This document shows positions 1 through 12,547 of a DNA stretch of 64,000 nucleotides, in pieces. This stretch comes from Marchantia polymorpha subsp. ruderalis (lineage: Eukaryota; Streptophyta; Marchantiopsida; Marchantiales; Marchantiaceae): the NCBI GenBank assembly GCA_037833965.1, contig AP031356.1, forward strand, positions 9,384,501 to 9,448,500. Reading direction: 5' to 3'. The translations under genes were made by a program, and so were the position numbers. The notes beneath the pieces were generated by a model. The model was not told where the DNA came from. It saw only the letters and a program-made list of their open reading frames with translations, and did no database searches. Each line of letters opens with the position of its first letter. Positions within the stretch are counted from its first letter, which is position 1.

Positions 1-1990
1 TGGACTCTTGTAGAAGTCGTATTCGGATTCCAAGCATTGAATCGGTTTTGAGAGTTGAGTCTACGTGGTTAGAGCAGGACATGGTGCTCTGTTCAACTGT
101 TTAATTATTTACGTGATATGGATTCGATGGAGAAAATTTGAACGTGACTTTCTTATTTCAAAATTCTCAGACTTAATTTATTTATTTTTATCCTTTTTTA
201 TATATAGAAAGAGAAATCGAGAATGCAAGGCCTAGAGTTAACTATTTTGCTTGCAATTTTTACGAAGGAAATCAATGAAAACAATTCATTTTGGTTTTCA
301 AGGTTTTTGCATTAAATTTGCTTATTGAATATATAAAACTCAAGTTTAAATGTAACGAAAGACGTTGGATTGAGATGACAGTTTAGAAAAGAATCTAAAG
401 TTAATAATCATACAGATTGATGTTATACATCCGACTGATCAAAGTACTGCAAGTTGATGATTTGAATGTCCAAAATTGATATTTAATTTATAATAGATTT
501 TTATATTTTTAAATTATTTTACTTTCATAAATTTGACTTGAAATGCAAAAGATTTTAGACGGAGGTGACATCTGTTGAATAAAAAAATATACTAATCCAT
601 GAAACTTCATATGATTCACTTTGTTTACTTCTTTTATCAAATTATTTCTGTTGATTTTTGTGAACTCGACTTTAAGGTCTTGTGTATGCATTAATATTTT
701 TGTTGTATTTAATTTAGAATTTTCTTAATTTCTGGAAAATATTTTTAAAAATATATATAAACATTCCAAGAAATTCTTGAATGATTATGTGAATTAATAA
801 GTTTTTTTTGTGTACTTTAATGCATAGAACGCTTACTATAATCATTGATTTGAATAGATTAATTAACATTCAAGTATGTACTGTATGAATTTTCAATAAT
901 AATTTTTTATATTTAAAAAATATATTCTAAAAAAATATTAATTTTTTTATTATATAGGAATAAAAAATTTCTATGTATCAGGATATTTCATTTAGAACTC
1001 AAAAAGCGTATTGTGCTATATTTAAAAAAAAATAGCACAATACGCTACTTTTTCTATGTCTATAATAGCATTGGGCTTATGAAATATAAAGTTTTAATGT
1101 CTGCTGATTCATAAATTGACGTTTCCAAGGCAAACAATTTCTGGTAATTGGATTCTTCCCGCGAACGAGTACAATACGCCGCGCAGTTTGTGGTTCCAAG
1201 TAACCTCATCGGTTAAGGCTTAACCTATCTCGCGGCTAGAGACTCAAACAAAAGATTATGGTTGACATATTTATAAATATTTCTTACAAGAAAGTAAATA
1301 TGTCAAAATTTTACACTTGATAAACGAATGAAAATTTTTATTTTTCACTTATAATAATAATGTGATATGAGAATAATACGGAGTTATATGTATATTATGG
1401 ATGTATGTACAAATTACAACCATCCAATGCACTTCACGATGACACCATTAAGTACATTTCCATCGTATGAAATAAAAGCTTACATGATTTCATGCTCAAT
1501 GCTTTCTAGTGTTTTATGTTAATGATTCTACACTGCAACTTTTCACGCATTCACATTCAATATAAATGGAGATAAGTTTCATGCTATAACAACGATTGAT
1601 AATACATCGTCTACACTTTGTAAAAATTCATTCAATATTAAAAAATATACATATATATGAATCAATGTTAAAATTGATAAATATATACTCTTATATAAAA
1701 CTAAATTCATTTAAATTTCTGCTAATAATTATAAGATCTATGTGTCACATCATTTTATTTATTAATATATGTCTTTTTAACTTACTATTTTAATTTCATA
1801 TGAATTTTTTTTCAAGTATATTACAATATAATATATAAAAAACTCATATCAGAATTGATTCAGTTTGTCTGCTTACATTCGGGTCTTACAAAGAGTCAAG
1901 AAGCCTTACCGAGGGCAAATACTTGAGGATTCTAGGGCATAGGATATTCGTTGACTGCCATCAGCAACTGCCTACAACCGGTGACCGGTG
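1..1990. other. AT-rich spacer, no gene seen
   Basis: This stretch is very AT-rich, with many homopolymer runs and stops in every frame. The short open frames in it have no recognisable domain and no coding look. The only structures I can support are a hairpin at 1005-1046 and a short more GC-rich patch at about 1155-1245. I could not match that patch to a tRNA or any other RNA. Confidence 0.6.
1005..1046. repeat. perfect inverted repeat (hairpin)
   Basis: Two 15-nt arms (1005-1019 and 1032-1046, AGCGTATTGTGCTAT and its complement) flank a 12-nt A/T loop. The stem is perfect. It could be the core of a foldback element; no flanking duplication was identified. Confidence 0.8.
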
Positions 1991-2216
1991 ACCGGCGACT
2001 TGTCCATGTCAATTCCCTCCCATACATGACCACTTTCCGAAGGACGAGGCTGGCGATTTGAATGTTTGAATCCCCCTCGTGGATTTCAAATTTGAAAGCC
2101 CGTGACTTCGGTGACTTTCTCGCGGACAGTTCCACGCCCGCTACCGTTCTTGTTCGTGCGCACGCTCCTCCTCGTCGTCGCCTCGCCTCGCCTCCTTTCC
2201 TTCATTCTCACATCAA

Positions 2217-2390
2217 GGACGCGATTGCGGATTTCGCATTCTGTTCAGTTCAGTGCGCGTTTCTCCGCGCGGATGCTTGTGATTACCTTCATTCTGACAA
2301 CGAGGACGCGATTGCGGATTGCGGATTCTGTTCAGTTCACATTTCTTCGAGCGGATGCTTGAGCAGCGAACGCTCGTCGGGCGCATGTAC
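2217..2390 (+). repeat. 87-bp direct repeat in the PSF3 leader
   Basis: The block starting GGACGCGATTGCGGAT at 2217 recurs at 2304, both followed by TTCTGTTCAGTTCA and later by GCGGATGCTTG. The two copies lie in the GC-rich region just upstream of PSF3, which is probably its 5' leader or promoter. Confidence 0.75.
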
Positions 2391-2403
2391 TAGAGATTGC
2401 ATG

Positions 2404-2584
2404 GTGAGTAGAGAATCCGAATCCCTTGGACGGTTCCATCTCCGACTTGCTTCGGCATCGTTGTTCGAGGCCTCTGTCGGTGTGGGTCGATGCTGTTTTC
2501 TCTATGCTTCAGGCGCCTGAGGTTTTTCTTGTGATCTTTCGGCCTCTTGTCTCCTGATGCTAATCTTTATCGTGTGGTGTGCAG
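2404..2584 (+). other. PSF3: probable 5'-UTR intron of PSF3
   Basis: A strong donor (CATG/GTGAGT at 2404) and acceptor (TGTGCAG ending at 2584) bound 181 nt in the leader, ahead of the ATG at 2695. A 10-bp duplication (GATCGAAGCA x2, 2661-2680) lies between this intron and the start codon. This is inferred from splice signals only. Confidence 0.5.
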
Positions 2585-2694
2585 GAGAGTTCACCGCTCT
2601 GATTTTTAAACGCTCGCTGCGTACTTGCTCCTGTCCTAGAGGCTTGGAATTCTCTTCACAGATCGAAGCAGATCGAAGCAGCGTTCAGTTTTTT

Positions 2695-4138
2695 ATGGCC
2701 AACTATTATGATTTAGATGACATTTTGACGGAAGAAGAGGTAATTGTAACCATATTGAAATAAACGAGCAGAATGTTGGTCCATTTGAAAGTCCTCTGTA
2801 TTTTTTTATTACATTCAGCGGTTTCTCTTTCGAGCAGCAATTTTAACTATATACCGGGATCTCTTATTGCCGACTGCAGTATGTTAATGTCCACTTCAGA
2901 TTCGAAGCTGCAGGCCTTGGCGTACTAGATCCAGGTTCCGAGCACGACAATGTATAACACCCACCTCCTTCACTTTTGTCATTTTGAGCTTAGCGAAGTT
3001 AGACTTGTAAGAATCTTTACTGCGGATCGAGTTTTTGTGCTTGTGCACTAACCTTCAACTCAACCTTGTTGAGATGAAGGAAGAATCTGTCCCGCTATCA
3101 CCCGGCGACTTACTATTGCTGTACTGAATTATTTCAACCGAAACGTTGTTGTTGGATCTGCAGATAGATGCCGGAGCTAATGTCGAGATTCCCCTCTGGC
3201 TTGCACATGATCTTTGCAACAGGAAGTTTGTCTCCATCAAACTACCTTATTTCTATAATGAGAGGTAAATTGAGCTAGATGAATACTTGTACGAGAACTC
3301 AACATCCTTTCAACTATTTATGAATCCAACTGCAGACCGATTAGATTGTTTGAGAAATGAAGCTCACATCCTTGTCTTTTATTGGAACTTCTTCTTTAAG
3401 GCTGAATTATATCACGAGATGACCTTGTGAGAAATAGAAATTGTTGCTCATTTCCCACCCTCTTATGGAACGCAGAGTCAGGAAGGAGATCCAAGCTGAT
3501 GCCTCATGCGTGGACTTGGGAAGGTGGTGCCCGTATTTCTACGAACTGGGCTTAAAACTAGCTCCAATGTGAGTCGGATGTAGGCTCTGGCATTGAATGT
3601 TTCGAAGTTTTTCAAATTTTAAGTCCCAATCCGACGAGCTGGATACTTCTGTCAATTAGAAACGACAGTGTACTGATTGTTCTTGTCTTCCTCTTTCAGG
3701 TCTTCGGACCCAACTTTGGGATCTTTCCTTCTCTACTGCCTTCAGGGCCGCTATAAAGAAATGCTGTGCAAGTCTCATACAGTTGCTCTAACTACTGCTC
3801 CAAAGTTTGTCACTTTGTTGACCCAAGAAGAGTTTCAACGTAAGTATCAAGACTATACTTTCACCAACACGGAGTGTATTGGTCATCGGAGTGTTCGAAG
3901 CCTTCTATAATCGCCGATGGGATATGTACAATATCGGACAGATCGTGACGATGATATTTCACTAAATATGCTACTAATGCCTCAAATTTTCTTCTCAACT
4001 GCAGTATTCGAGGCAGCTCGTGATTCGATGAAAGCGTACAACAAGTGGCGGTTTCAAGGTTGCAGACTGGAGCGCGCCGCTGTGCTGGGCAGAAAAAGGC
4101 GCCATAATGCGCTTCTCTCCCCCTTCGAGCTGTCTTAA
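2695..4138 (+). CDS. PSF3: DNA replication complex GINS subunit PSF3
   Basis: PSF3 is one of four GINS subunits. GINS joins Cdc45 and MCM2-7 to form the replicative helicase in the nucleus. Exons by hand: 2695-2739, 2880-2951, 3164-3264, 3476-3568, 3700-3839, 4005-4138. They total 585 nt, or 194 aa plus stop, a normal PSF3 length, and all junctions are GT-AG. The N-terminus MANYYDLDDILTEEE is the family signature. EIPLWLAHDL (third exon) matches the conserved PLWLA segment, and CVDLGRWCPYFYELG (fourth exon) the VDL..PYFY.G segment. The C-terminal exon carries the helical KAYNKWRFQGC region. The ATG is chosen because it opens the conserved N-terminus. The gene converges on the AP-3 beta gene. 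Codon use looks ordinary, and I see no disruption. Confidence 0.95.
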
Positions 4139-4480
4139 GTTGGACTTGTCTCGAGTGAAACTCCGTGACCCAACGTGTACAATTTTCATCGAGACAGAAT
4201 ATTGACCAAGAGATCGTCTGCTGTGATCGAGACGAGCAAAGCTGAAATTGGTGAACAATTGATTCTCTCTGTCAATTGAAGTGTGGGGTAGAAGAGCTCG
4301 TGTTTATCTGCTCTACACATGCTCTCATTTCAGTGTGAGAAAAGGAGCAGTCTTTGGACGACGATACAGATCACTGAAGAGGATGCAGATCACTGATGCC
4401 TGGTGACTCCTAGAGAGGTGAACAATGGCTGAACCAAAGTCTACACCTCATCAGATGTAGTTCAGGTCTGCCATTCACAT

Positions 4481-4650
4481 CTACAGCTGTCAAATTTGCT
4501 ATATGAAAAGCAAAGTGCAAGCTCTAATGAGATAAAGGTCTCAAACGGTGAATGAAAGGCATAGAGCGAGCTGTATGAGACAAAGGTCTCAAACGGTGAA
4601 TGAAAAGCATAGTGTGAGCTGTATGAGACAAAGGTCTCAGACGGTGAATG
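4481..4650 (+). repeat. 48-bp tandem repeat, about 3 copies
   Basis: Units start with GAGA(T/C)AAAGGTCTC at 4529, 4577 and 4625, an exact 48-bp period. A partial older copy lies upstream from about 4481. Copies differ by a few bases. Because 48 is a multiple of three, the repeat keeps a frame open across it. Confidence 0.85.
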
Positions 4651-4699
4651 CAACGACATATCGAATTGATATGTCGTTGCAACGACATATCAATTCGAT
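4651..4699. repeat. 40-bp perfect palindrome
   Basis: 4660-4699 is a perfect palindrome with 20-nt arms (ATCGAATTGATATGTCGTTG and its complement) and no spacer. A second, overlapping hairpin uses CAACGACATATC at 4651-4662 and its complement at 4668-4679. The same 12-mer therefore appears three times in alternating orientation. It abuts the 48-bp repeat array. Confidence 0.9.
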
Positions 4700-5243
4700 G
4701 GTCAAAGTTTTCAGCTCACATTACCTAACTTCTCAGGGACCTAGGGTATGTATAGTAACAGATTTTAGGTTGCGTTTGCCCAACGTAGCAAGTGAAGATA
4801 AGGCAGTTGAAGATGAAAGTGACTGCTCGTCTCTTGTGCATGTGAGTAATTGCAACGAATTGCAACACTCACCCAGTAAAGAAACTCAGTCTTCGTTCTC
4901 TTATCAATCTTTAAATGATATATTACATTTCGTGTAGCAGATAGTTATCTTTCTAGATTACTGTAAGAATTACAGTACAGTTGAAAAGTCTAAGCGCTTC
5001 GTCCACAAGTGCAGAGTAGAAATGGATTGTTGCTCCGTAGTGCAGTGCGAATCCTTGGTGTCAAGTGTTCGGATTCTTGAAAGATTTATGTTCCAACCAC
5101 CCAAAGAGAGTTGCAAATGAATATTAGTGCTTGCGATGTGGTCACCTTGAATGTCCTCCCATGACCGAAACATGCTAAGGATGTACCAGTTGTTCCAAAT
5201 CACTTACGGGATTCTCTGAGGCAAGTTGCGGCGTGGATCAGCG

Positions 5244-5283
5244 GTCTGTACTCACTACAGAAGGTCTGTACTCACTACAGAAG
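5244..5283 (+). repeat. 20-bp direct repeat x2
   Basis: GGTCTGTACTCACTACAGAA occurs twice head to tail. This simple recent duplication lies in the PSF3/AP-3 beta spacer. Confidence 0.85.
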
Positions 5284-5518
5284 TGCCACTACCACAGTGC
5301 AGTGTAGCTCCGATCACAGTCGGGACATAAGCACCAGCTCCTAAAGCAAATCAGAAAATTTAGTGCTAAACATCAACACATGGAGCTTGATGTTTTGCAT
5401 GTAATCGTACACTTCCATATGTTCATACCAAAAACTGTTAATCTGCAAAACTTACTCCAATTTGAGAATGCAACTGAAAGAACAATACAAATAGCGATGT
5501 ACTGAATCCAAAGCCGCC

Positions 5519-5632
5519 CTTTCATACTAAAGAAAGCCAGTTCTTCTCGACGCAAACTGTCTGTACAAGGAGGACCTTTCATACTAAAGAAAGCCAGTTC
5601 TTCTCGACGCAAACTGTCTGTACAACGAGGAA
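5519..5632 (+). repeat. 57-bp direct repeat x2
   Basis: The block starting CTTTCATACTAAAGAAAGCC at 5519 recurs at 5576 with almost no change through AACTGTCTGTACAA. The period is 57 bp. It lies just beyond the AP-3 beta stop and is probably transcribed in its 3' UTR or close to it. Confidence 0.85.
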
Positions 5633-5814
5633 CATTTATGGTTGACAAAAGCCAATGCAACGACAAGCTCTGCTGACGGATGTCGTAAACTCTTCAACGA
5701 CTGATGGACGAGTGCACGCATAGGCAATCTTCAATAAAAAAAGCTAGAAATCAATCCATCAACGAGAAGGCCCAAGGATGAAGTACCTATATTCAATTGT
5801 TCTCAGCTCTTGTT

Positions 5815-8800
5815 TCACTCAGAAGAGCTCAAAGCTTTACTCAGCTCTTGCAACAAGGTCAGGCCAAAAACTGTATTTTCACAATTTACCTTCATCAAAA
5901 CCTCTAACTGTTCACAATCGATCTCTGTCACAGTTTCTGTCAATACAGCTACTTCTATTAGACACAAAACAGATTCCGCCAACGTTTTCCCACTAAACCG
6001 GAGGCGCAAACCCTGTACTCCCCCACCTTTGATGGCTTGCTCACTCACAAAAGAATCGCCTATCGGAATAGTCGTTGACACCAATGACACATGTGCACTA
6101 GTCAAGACTTTTTGAGCGATTGATCGAGCTACTACTAGAAGCTTGTCTTCTGTTACAGGGACTCCTTGTGACGGGTGACGAACTTTTAGTATACACCTGA
6201 GAAGAAAACAGCGAATTTTTAAGAATCTTGAAACAAGTTCAAAAATCGTCTATTTTTTTCACAAACTAAAGCGCTATTAGTAGAAAATCTAGAACCAATT
6301 CACACTGATGACGTTCGCTGTGTTCGGGAATTTTGAGGTCGTGTGTTTAGTATCTCTTGGATCCCATTCCATCAGGGAGTTCGCTATCCTCCGACATAAG
6401 AAGCTCACATCCAAAGAACTGAAAAGAAGCAACTGACTTCCATGCAAGAAGTTGTGTTAACATGGAAGTTGGCAAAGTTCACATTGAAGCTCGCACTCTA
6501 GAAGTGAGTATAGAGTAGTTTCTACTTTATACAGTAAGCAAGTTTCCACTCTGCGGATGTGTGACCCAGCAGCGACGACGATGAGTATCTCAGAAATACG
6601 GGATATTTACCACAGACTATACAAGATGCGGAAAAACAGAGTGAGAAACTCATAATTTGTCGCTTTTCCTCAGACCAAACACAGAGATAGCCGTGCTGGC
6701 TTCGACCGTCGATCATGAATGATTTTTTGATGATTCTGAAGCTTTGTTGACTTGTGACAAATCATCAAACTACTACTGTGGATGGAGAAGGAGAGTTAGG
6801 ACTTCGAACCTGCGAGAAGATTCGTGCATCCCTGTAATTCGAGACTGGGAGGAATTGAATGCCTCGGGGCTCAATGGAACAGGTCTTATAAGAACCCCAA
6901 CTTCCAGAACGAGCTTCACAAGATAGGTTTTATCATTACAGACGATGGATAGCTTGACTGGATTGAAGTGATGCAGGAACTGAACAACCAGCTTCCCTTC
7001 CGCTTTGCTCCCGGGATCCAGGCCAGAGACGACTTGCTCTGACTTTACTGGGATGCTGCTAGAAGTTTCTGACTCGCTTTGTAAAAGACACCCGGAGCCC
7101 AAAGTCAGTGAGCTGATTAGCACATATTTCCGAAGAAAAATAGCACACGCTTGCACAAATTCTGGGTCAATCCCAGATTATACCTCGGCTAGACAGATGA
7201 ATACACACCATATTATTCACAACAAATATGCCGAATAAATACCTCGTCTCAAAAGATGTTTTGCTGGATTCAACCTCCTTGACCGTTATACCAGACAGAG
7301 ACTCAGATCCGCGATTGTGAAACAAGAGTTTTACGTACACCTGGTCTTCTGATGATGACACAGCGATTCGTTCGGTATAGTATTTCACCTCCAATCCCCC
7401 TCCATTTGTGAAATCCAAAAGGGTGTGGGTCTTGGGCTCAACAGCAATCTTTCCTAGAGAAAGATTGGCGTAACCAGATGCTGATCCTGAAGTAGTACCC
7501 ATCTCTTCTTGACCTAACCAAGAATCTAAGTCTTTAGAAGAGAGCCCAAAACCTGCCGTTGGACTCTCGCTGAGTGGTTGTTGATTCACATCTCGCCCTT
7601 GGGTTCCTGAAGTTACTCCAGCTTCAGTATCTGACAAAGATATAAGAGGTTCTACATCTCTGCTAGACCTTTTTTCATGTCCTGACCGGTGGCTTCTACT
7701 GTGAGATGACGGATGAGATGCTGACTTGCTCCTTCCTGAATGTTGATACATATCGATTTCTGACGAACTGTCTCCAGAACCACTTAAAAAGCTCTCACCA
7801 TTTTCTTCCTCAACATGCTCACCATTGCTACTGCTTCTTGGACTTGACATGTTGCCATACTTTTCATCCCCAGATCCACTGTAATCACCATTAGAACTAG
7901 AGTCAACCTCACTATCAGCTTGTTGAGTAGCAGCATGACGCACATGTGTTAGACTATCCGCTGAGTCTATGCTGAAAGGTTGTGGCAGCGGCCTGTAATC
8001 TGGTGCAATATGCTGTACAACATGTGACATTGAACCAGGTAAAAATGATCGATCAGGCGTCAAAGAAAGCACAGCTGGAGCTATTTTTGGTACTAGAAAT
8101 ATGTGCTCTGCCAATTTCATTAGCCCAGCACTTGACTTTCCATTTCGAGGCTTGTCAACGTTGAAACTAGAAGTTTTTTCTCCATCATCACCTTCCACGC
8201 TTTCCAAAATAGAGGACGATTCTTGTACCCGCAACATGGTAAGTTTATCTGCTACATCCCCCTCAACTTTCTGACTTCTTTCAGACAGGCCTTGTAGATG
8301 TAAGACGAGAAGCTGCTGAAGCATACGAGCGCGGTCACGGATATCGTAATTCAAGTCCTGAGAAGCAAGTCTAAGAACTGTGTCGAAGACTAGCAATGCA
8401 ACTTGAGAAGCCGAATCTGATGATGCTTGAGACCGTAAGACAACCTGCCATGAAGTTCAAAACGAAACCTTAGTACTTGCATACAACAGAAGATAACTCC
8501 ATTGGGACAAAATAGTTTTGAAGCGGTTCAATTCGTGAAACTGAACCTGTAAATGACATTGTGTTTGTCCAAGGCCTTTGACATACTTATGGCTTCGCTG
8601 TGAACCTATAATCATTGATTCATAGCGAATGCTCCGATTACAACAGGCATCTGGCTGCAAGGTTTCATTCTTTGCCGGCTGTCTCGGGGATACCTTCATG
8701 GGGTTGAAAGATATGGTTCACATACCTTCGCCGCACAGTTCATGATTTGCAATTTCGTCTCATCTGATTCTTTCGTAAATGTTCCTGCTAGATACTGCAG

Positions 8801-11800
8801 AACAACAGGAATCATTTTAGGAACAAGAGTTCCTGTTTCGCTAAACTCTCCGATCATCCAGATAACGATAGCTCTTGCTCGCTGGACATTCAATTTGTCA
8901 AGGCCGCGAATAAGGCGGGCGAGGACCTGCAAACAAAATCGTTCAGATTAAGCTGTGTCTCGATAGAGGTCTATTTAGTTCTACACATAACACTCGTCAC
9001 AAGAGTCCACGCATTAACGCGTGGAGGTTAAAGCTTGACCTGCGTGTTCGCAAACAGGTATCTGCGCATGTCTACGATCCGCTTCAAGCAAATCTGATAT
9101 TTTAGCTTGATGGGGATTCGAACTCTCGTAAGCAAATGTCAACGCAAGCTATTCCCTTATCAGCAATTCTATTCGAAATTTGAACGGCTAAACTTACTTC
9201 AAATACATAGGCACGATAATGTGTAGTATTTGCAGCAGCTCAACCGGAATCCATCCGCTTTACCATCATAACTCTTGTATTTCTTCTGCCATACCTCTTC
9301 ATTTTCAAGTGGCCGCTGTTGCACAATTATGCGAAGAGCAAGGACAGCTTGAGTAACAACGACAGCCTCTCTGCTGCTCTTCTCTCCATTATTTTGGCTC
9401 CGCAGTGTCCTTACTGGTGTATAACGAGTGGTGTGACCCTTAATCTGAGCTTCTTGGTCTTCTTTCCCGACATCATTTGAATCATTAGATACAACAGACC
9501 CACTTCTTGCCAGTAACAACAGGCCAATCGTGCAAGCTGCAGCAAGAGAAGGTAGTCGTACGGCGCACCGTCCGATAGCGCTAACAGTGTCTGCAGCAAA
9601 CTGACGGTCCGGACTCCTGACATATGCCTACACCATATTGTACCAATCGTCGCTTAGGTATCACGTGAAAAGTTATTACCTTCAGATAGAATCAACTTCA
9701 ACACATTAGCGGCAGTGAACTTCGTTGCAAAAGCCATTGTACTTAGTGTAAATAAACAGAGCTACTACCTGAAACTCTTGAAGAATATATTTTATTGAGG
9801 TTTCTGTTGCTAGCAAACAGAGAATGTCGAGCTTCAGTACTCGAATCTGCTCAGAGTCGGCCGATGTGATGAAGAAATCTTCATAATGAGCTTGAAACAT
9901 CGATGGTGCCAATTTCACAAAGGTAGATAAATTCGCAAGCACCTACACAACAATAAGACGCGCTGGAGTTGGTTTCTGAGAACAAATGCACATGTGTGAG
10001 ACTCCTAAAAAAAAGGGCCCCTTATATTCGACAGTAGGTATATTGTAATGAACAACATAAAAACGAAGGTTCAAACGACTAGACAGATATGGATTTACCA
10101 ACCGTGTGAACCGCAGTGAGGCATAGACTGACTCCAAAGAAAAACAATGCTGATGTTCGCCAAGTTAGATCGTCTTATTCAAATGGAAATGAAACTGTAT
10201 TCCTGTGTAAAGCTCACCACATACTGCGTTTCGGGTGCTGACCGAAGAAGGAACACCAAAGGCTGCACGATCTTTTTCACATCTTCCTTACGCCCAAGCA
10301 ACCAATGAACACTAGCAGACGCCATAACTACGGCGCTGTTCCGGCTCCACAACAGAGGTTGAGTGTTCTGTAATAACATCTGTATGTCCTTAGAGACCTC
10401 CTCAGGTTCATCCATTTCTTGTGGTGTATTCCTTAGCCATAACTCATTAGCCGCTTGAAATCCAGAAACTTTTCCGCCTCCATCCTTCTCTTCTACCTCT
10501 GCTTTCCTCTTATCCCTAACTGCACGATGAGCATCACCAACCTGCAGCATCTCTAGCAGCTGTCCTTCTCTTTTCTCCAAATATACATCATCTTGGACTA
10601 GTCCTTTGGCTTGCTGAGCGTTGAGAAATCCGAAGCTTCCTTTAGGAAAGCCATGTCTTCCTATAGCATACCGCAGGAGATTGTCAATAAGCACAACCTG
10701 ACCCCATTCATCCACATCGGGAAGTAGTTCACAAAGCTTCTGAATGCGTGGTCCGAGCAGGGAAAGCCGATCAGGACATACGACACTGAAAGCTGCTGCT
10801 ACAGCTCCAATCACACTGGGAGAGTTATCGTTCATTAGCAAAGCTATTAACTGCACAACAAGCGTTGAAGATAGTTAGCGGTGCTCGAAGGAGGTAAATG
10901 CAGAGAGCAATGTCTAGGTGACTTAATACTTAACCAACTTAAGATATTGTCCACCATTTCTGCTGCCTCTACTTTATAACGACAAACCTCATTTAGAAAA
11001 GAATAACTTAAGGCCTGGACAAGCAAGAGATGGCTGGGTCAAGAAATCCACGCAAGAGCCTAATCTTCAAATATGATATGAATCAGGAGGGAGAGCAGAA
11101 GAGACTTCAGACCCTTCAACCCAAGAAAGGGCCAAATAGAGTAGGCCCGCTCCGAAGCGAAGATACTGACACCAGAAAATCTTCCATTCAGATCGTATAT
11201 ACTTTCCACCTAGAAGCTAGTGAGACACGCATATTGTATGAACATTTAGCGCTATTTATTACATGTACAAATTTTTCATTAAGACATACCTCTTCAAGGG
11301 TTTCGAGATGCTGCTCGCGATCCATGGCAAAAACCTTGGAGATGGCATGTGCTGCACATCTACGCACATATGGAGAAGGATCTCTCGCACATTTGTTTAC
11401 GGCCATAACTACCAGGGGAAGAACAACGCGAACTCGGATCCCTGACATAGCCCGCAGAGACCAAGCACGAACTAGGGGATTCAAATCAGATAAGTCTTTC
11501 TGAAATGAGTTGATTGCCAGCAATGCTTCATCGGGTCGCCTGAGGAGTCGAAAGAGCAACAGAAAATTGTATGTGAGCAGTATACGTCACGTGTATCTAA
11601 ACTTTCAAGCCCTCTGTCCCCTAATCTACTCTCAGTTGTTCACGGTTTTAGGTGAAAGTCATATGCGTGTGTACATGCAGCATCTGTAAATCAAGGACCC
11701 ATTCCAGAACGTGCTTGTACTTGAATAAAGAGTAAGCTCAACCACCAAGATGTGGAAAGGAGAGAACAAGGTGTAAAACTTTGCTATATCTGTCTTGCTT

Positions 11801-12547
11801 TAAGACCTAGGCCTTTTGGAGGCAGAACAGGGAGCACTCTCAGCAAGACGGATGGCATACTTTTCAGCATAATGTACCAAGTAGATGTAGACAAGCTTTT
11901 TCAGCTCCAAAGAAGGAGACGCAACATTTTTTACAACCTGCGAAAACGTTCAGTAGAGCTGTCAACACCGGACTCTTGATACCCGAATGATACAGTACGT
12001 ATCCTAGCACGTAAAATCTCCTACCCAAGCGGGAAAGAAATGAGTTCATACAATTACTTCACCAGTGCTGGCACTGAGCAGTTTTCAAAGATCAGTAGTA
12101 CGTATCAATACCCTGAACATTCTTCAAGGCCCTGCACTTGAAATTGCTCGAGTACACCCAAACAGAGAATGCCGAAAGAATTTCCGACAGCAATATACAT
12201 GTACGACAAATTTGATTCTAAGGTGTCATTCGGCCTTCTGAGGTATCATTATGAGCAAGCACGATCTAGCAAAAGACAGTTTCATCCCACAACGCAAAAG
12301 CCGATCATCCTAAATTGATTATGACACCAACCTGGGGAAAGAAGTTGGACACATCTCTGCCTTGTGACATGAGAGCTATGAGGCGCTTCATGCCCTCAGT
12401 TTTTTCCGCTTCATACTTGGAGTCCAAAAGAATGGCCAAATTGGGCGCCTCCGGATCATCGTAAAAGTGGGCATCTGTACCCACACGAGTCAAGAGCGCA
12501 GTTGCTCTGCTAAAGGAGGCTGCGCTGACAGCAAATTGAGGAAACAT
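5815..12547 (-). CDS. AP3B: AP-3 complex subunit beta (large adaptin)
   Basis: AP-3 beta is a large subunit of the AP-3 coat, which in plants sorts cargo to the vacuole (the Arabidopsis homologue is PAT2). Exons on the minus strand: 12332-12547, 11861-11937, 11290-11539, 10218-10850, 9769-9942, 9295-9627, 8726-8926, 7243-8444, 6810-7076, 5815-6196. They total 3735 nt (1244 aa) and all joins are in frame. The N-terminal trunk starts MFPQFAVSAASFSRATALL. It holds GTDAHFYDDPE, a DVSNFFPQVVKNVAS segment across the first intron, LVRAWSLRAMSGIR and CARDPSPYVRRCAAHA. Residues about 804-894 form an acidic Ser-rich hinge. The last two exons form the appendage, ending in KVNCENTVFGLTLL. The terminal exon is separated by a 613-nt intron; the join gives SSRRC, as in homologues. 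The protein is somewhat long for the plant family because of the hinge and an insert in the fourth exon (residues about 240-300). Confidence 0.95.

Larger units (their letters stand above)
4139..5814. other. convergent spacer between PSF3 and AP-3 beta
   Basis: This spacer lies between two gene 3' ends and should include both 3' UTRs. It has no recognisable gene. It is unusually rich in short tandem duplications (48-bp, 57-bp and 20-bp units) and has a 40-bp palindrome, all listed separately. A 129-codon open frame at 4548-4937 is mostly made by the 48-bp repeat, whose unit is a multiple of three, so its openness is not strong evidence for coding. Confidence 0.6.

Noticed and set aside
4548..4937. 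129-codon frame downstream of PSF3
   Set aside because: It is largely produced by the 48-bp repeat, a multiple of three. There is no domain, and it lies in the likely 3' flank.
9085..9165. possible minus-strand tRNA (GGGATTCGAACTCTC resembles a B box)
   Set aside because: The T-arm does not pair, no acceptor stem or anticodon arm forms, and it lies within an AP-3 beta intron.
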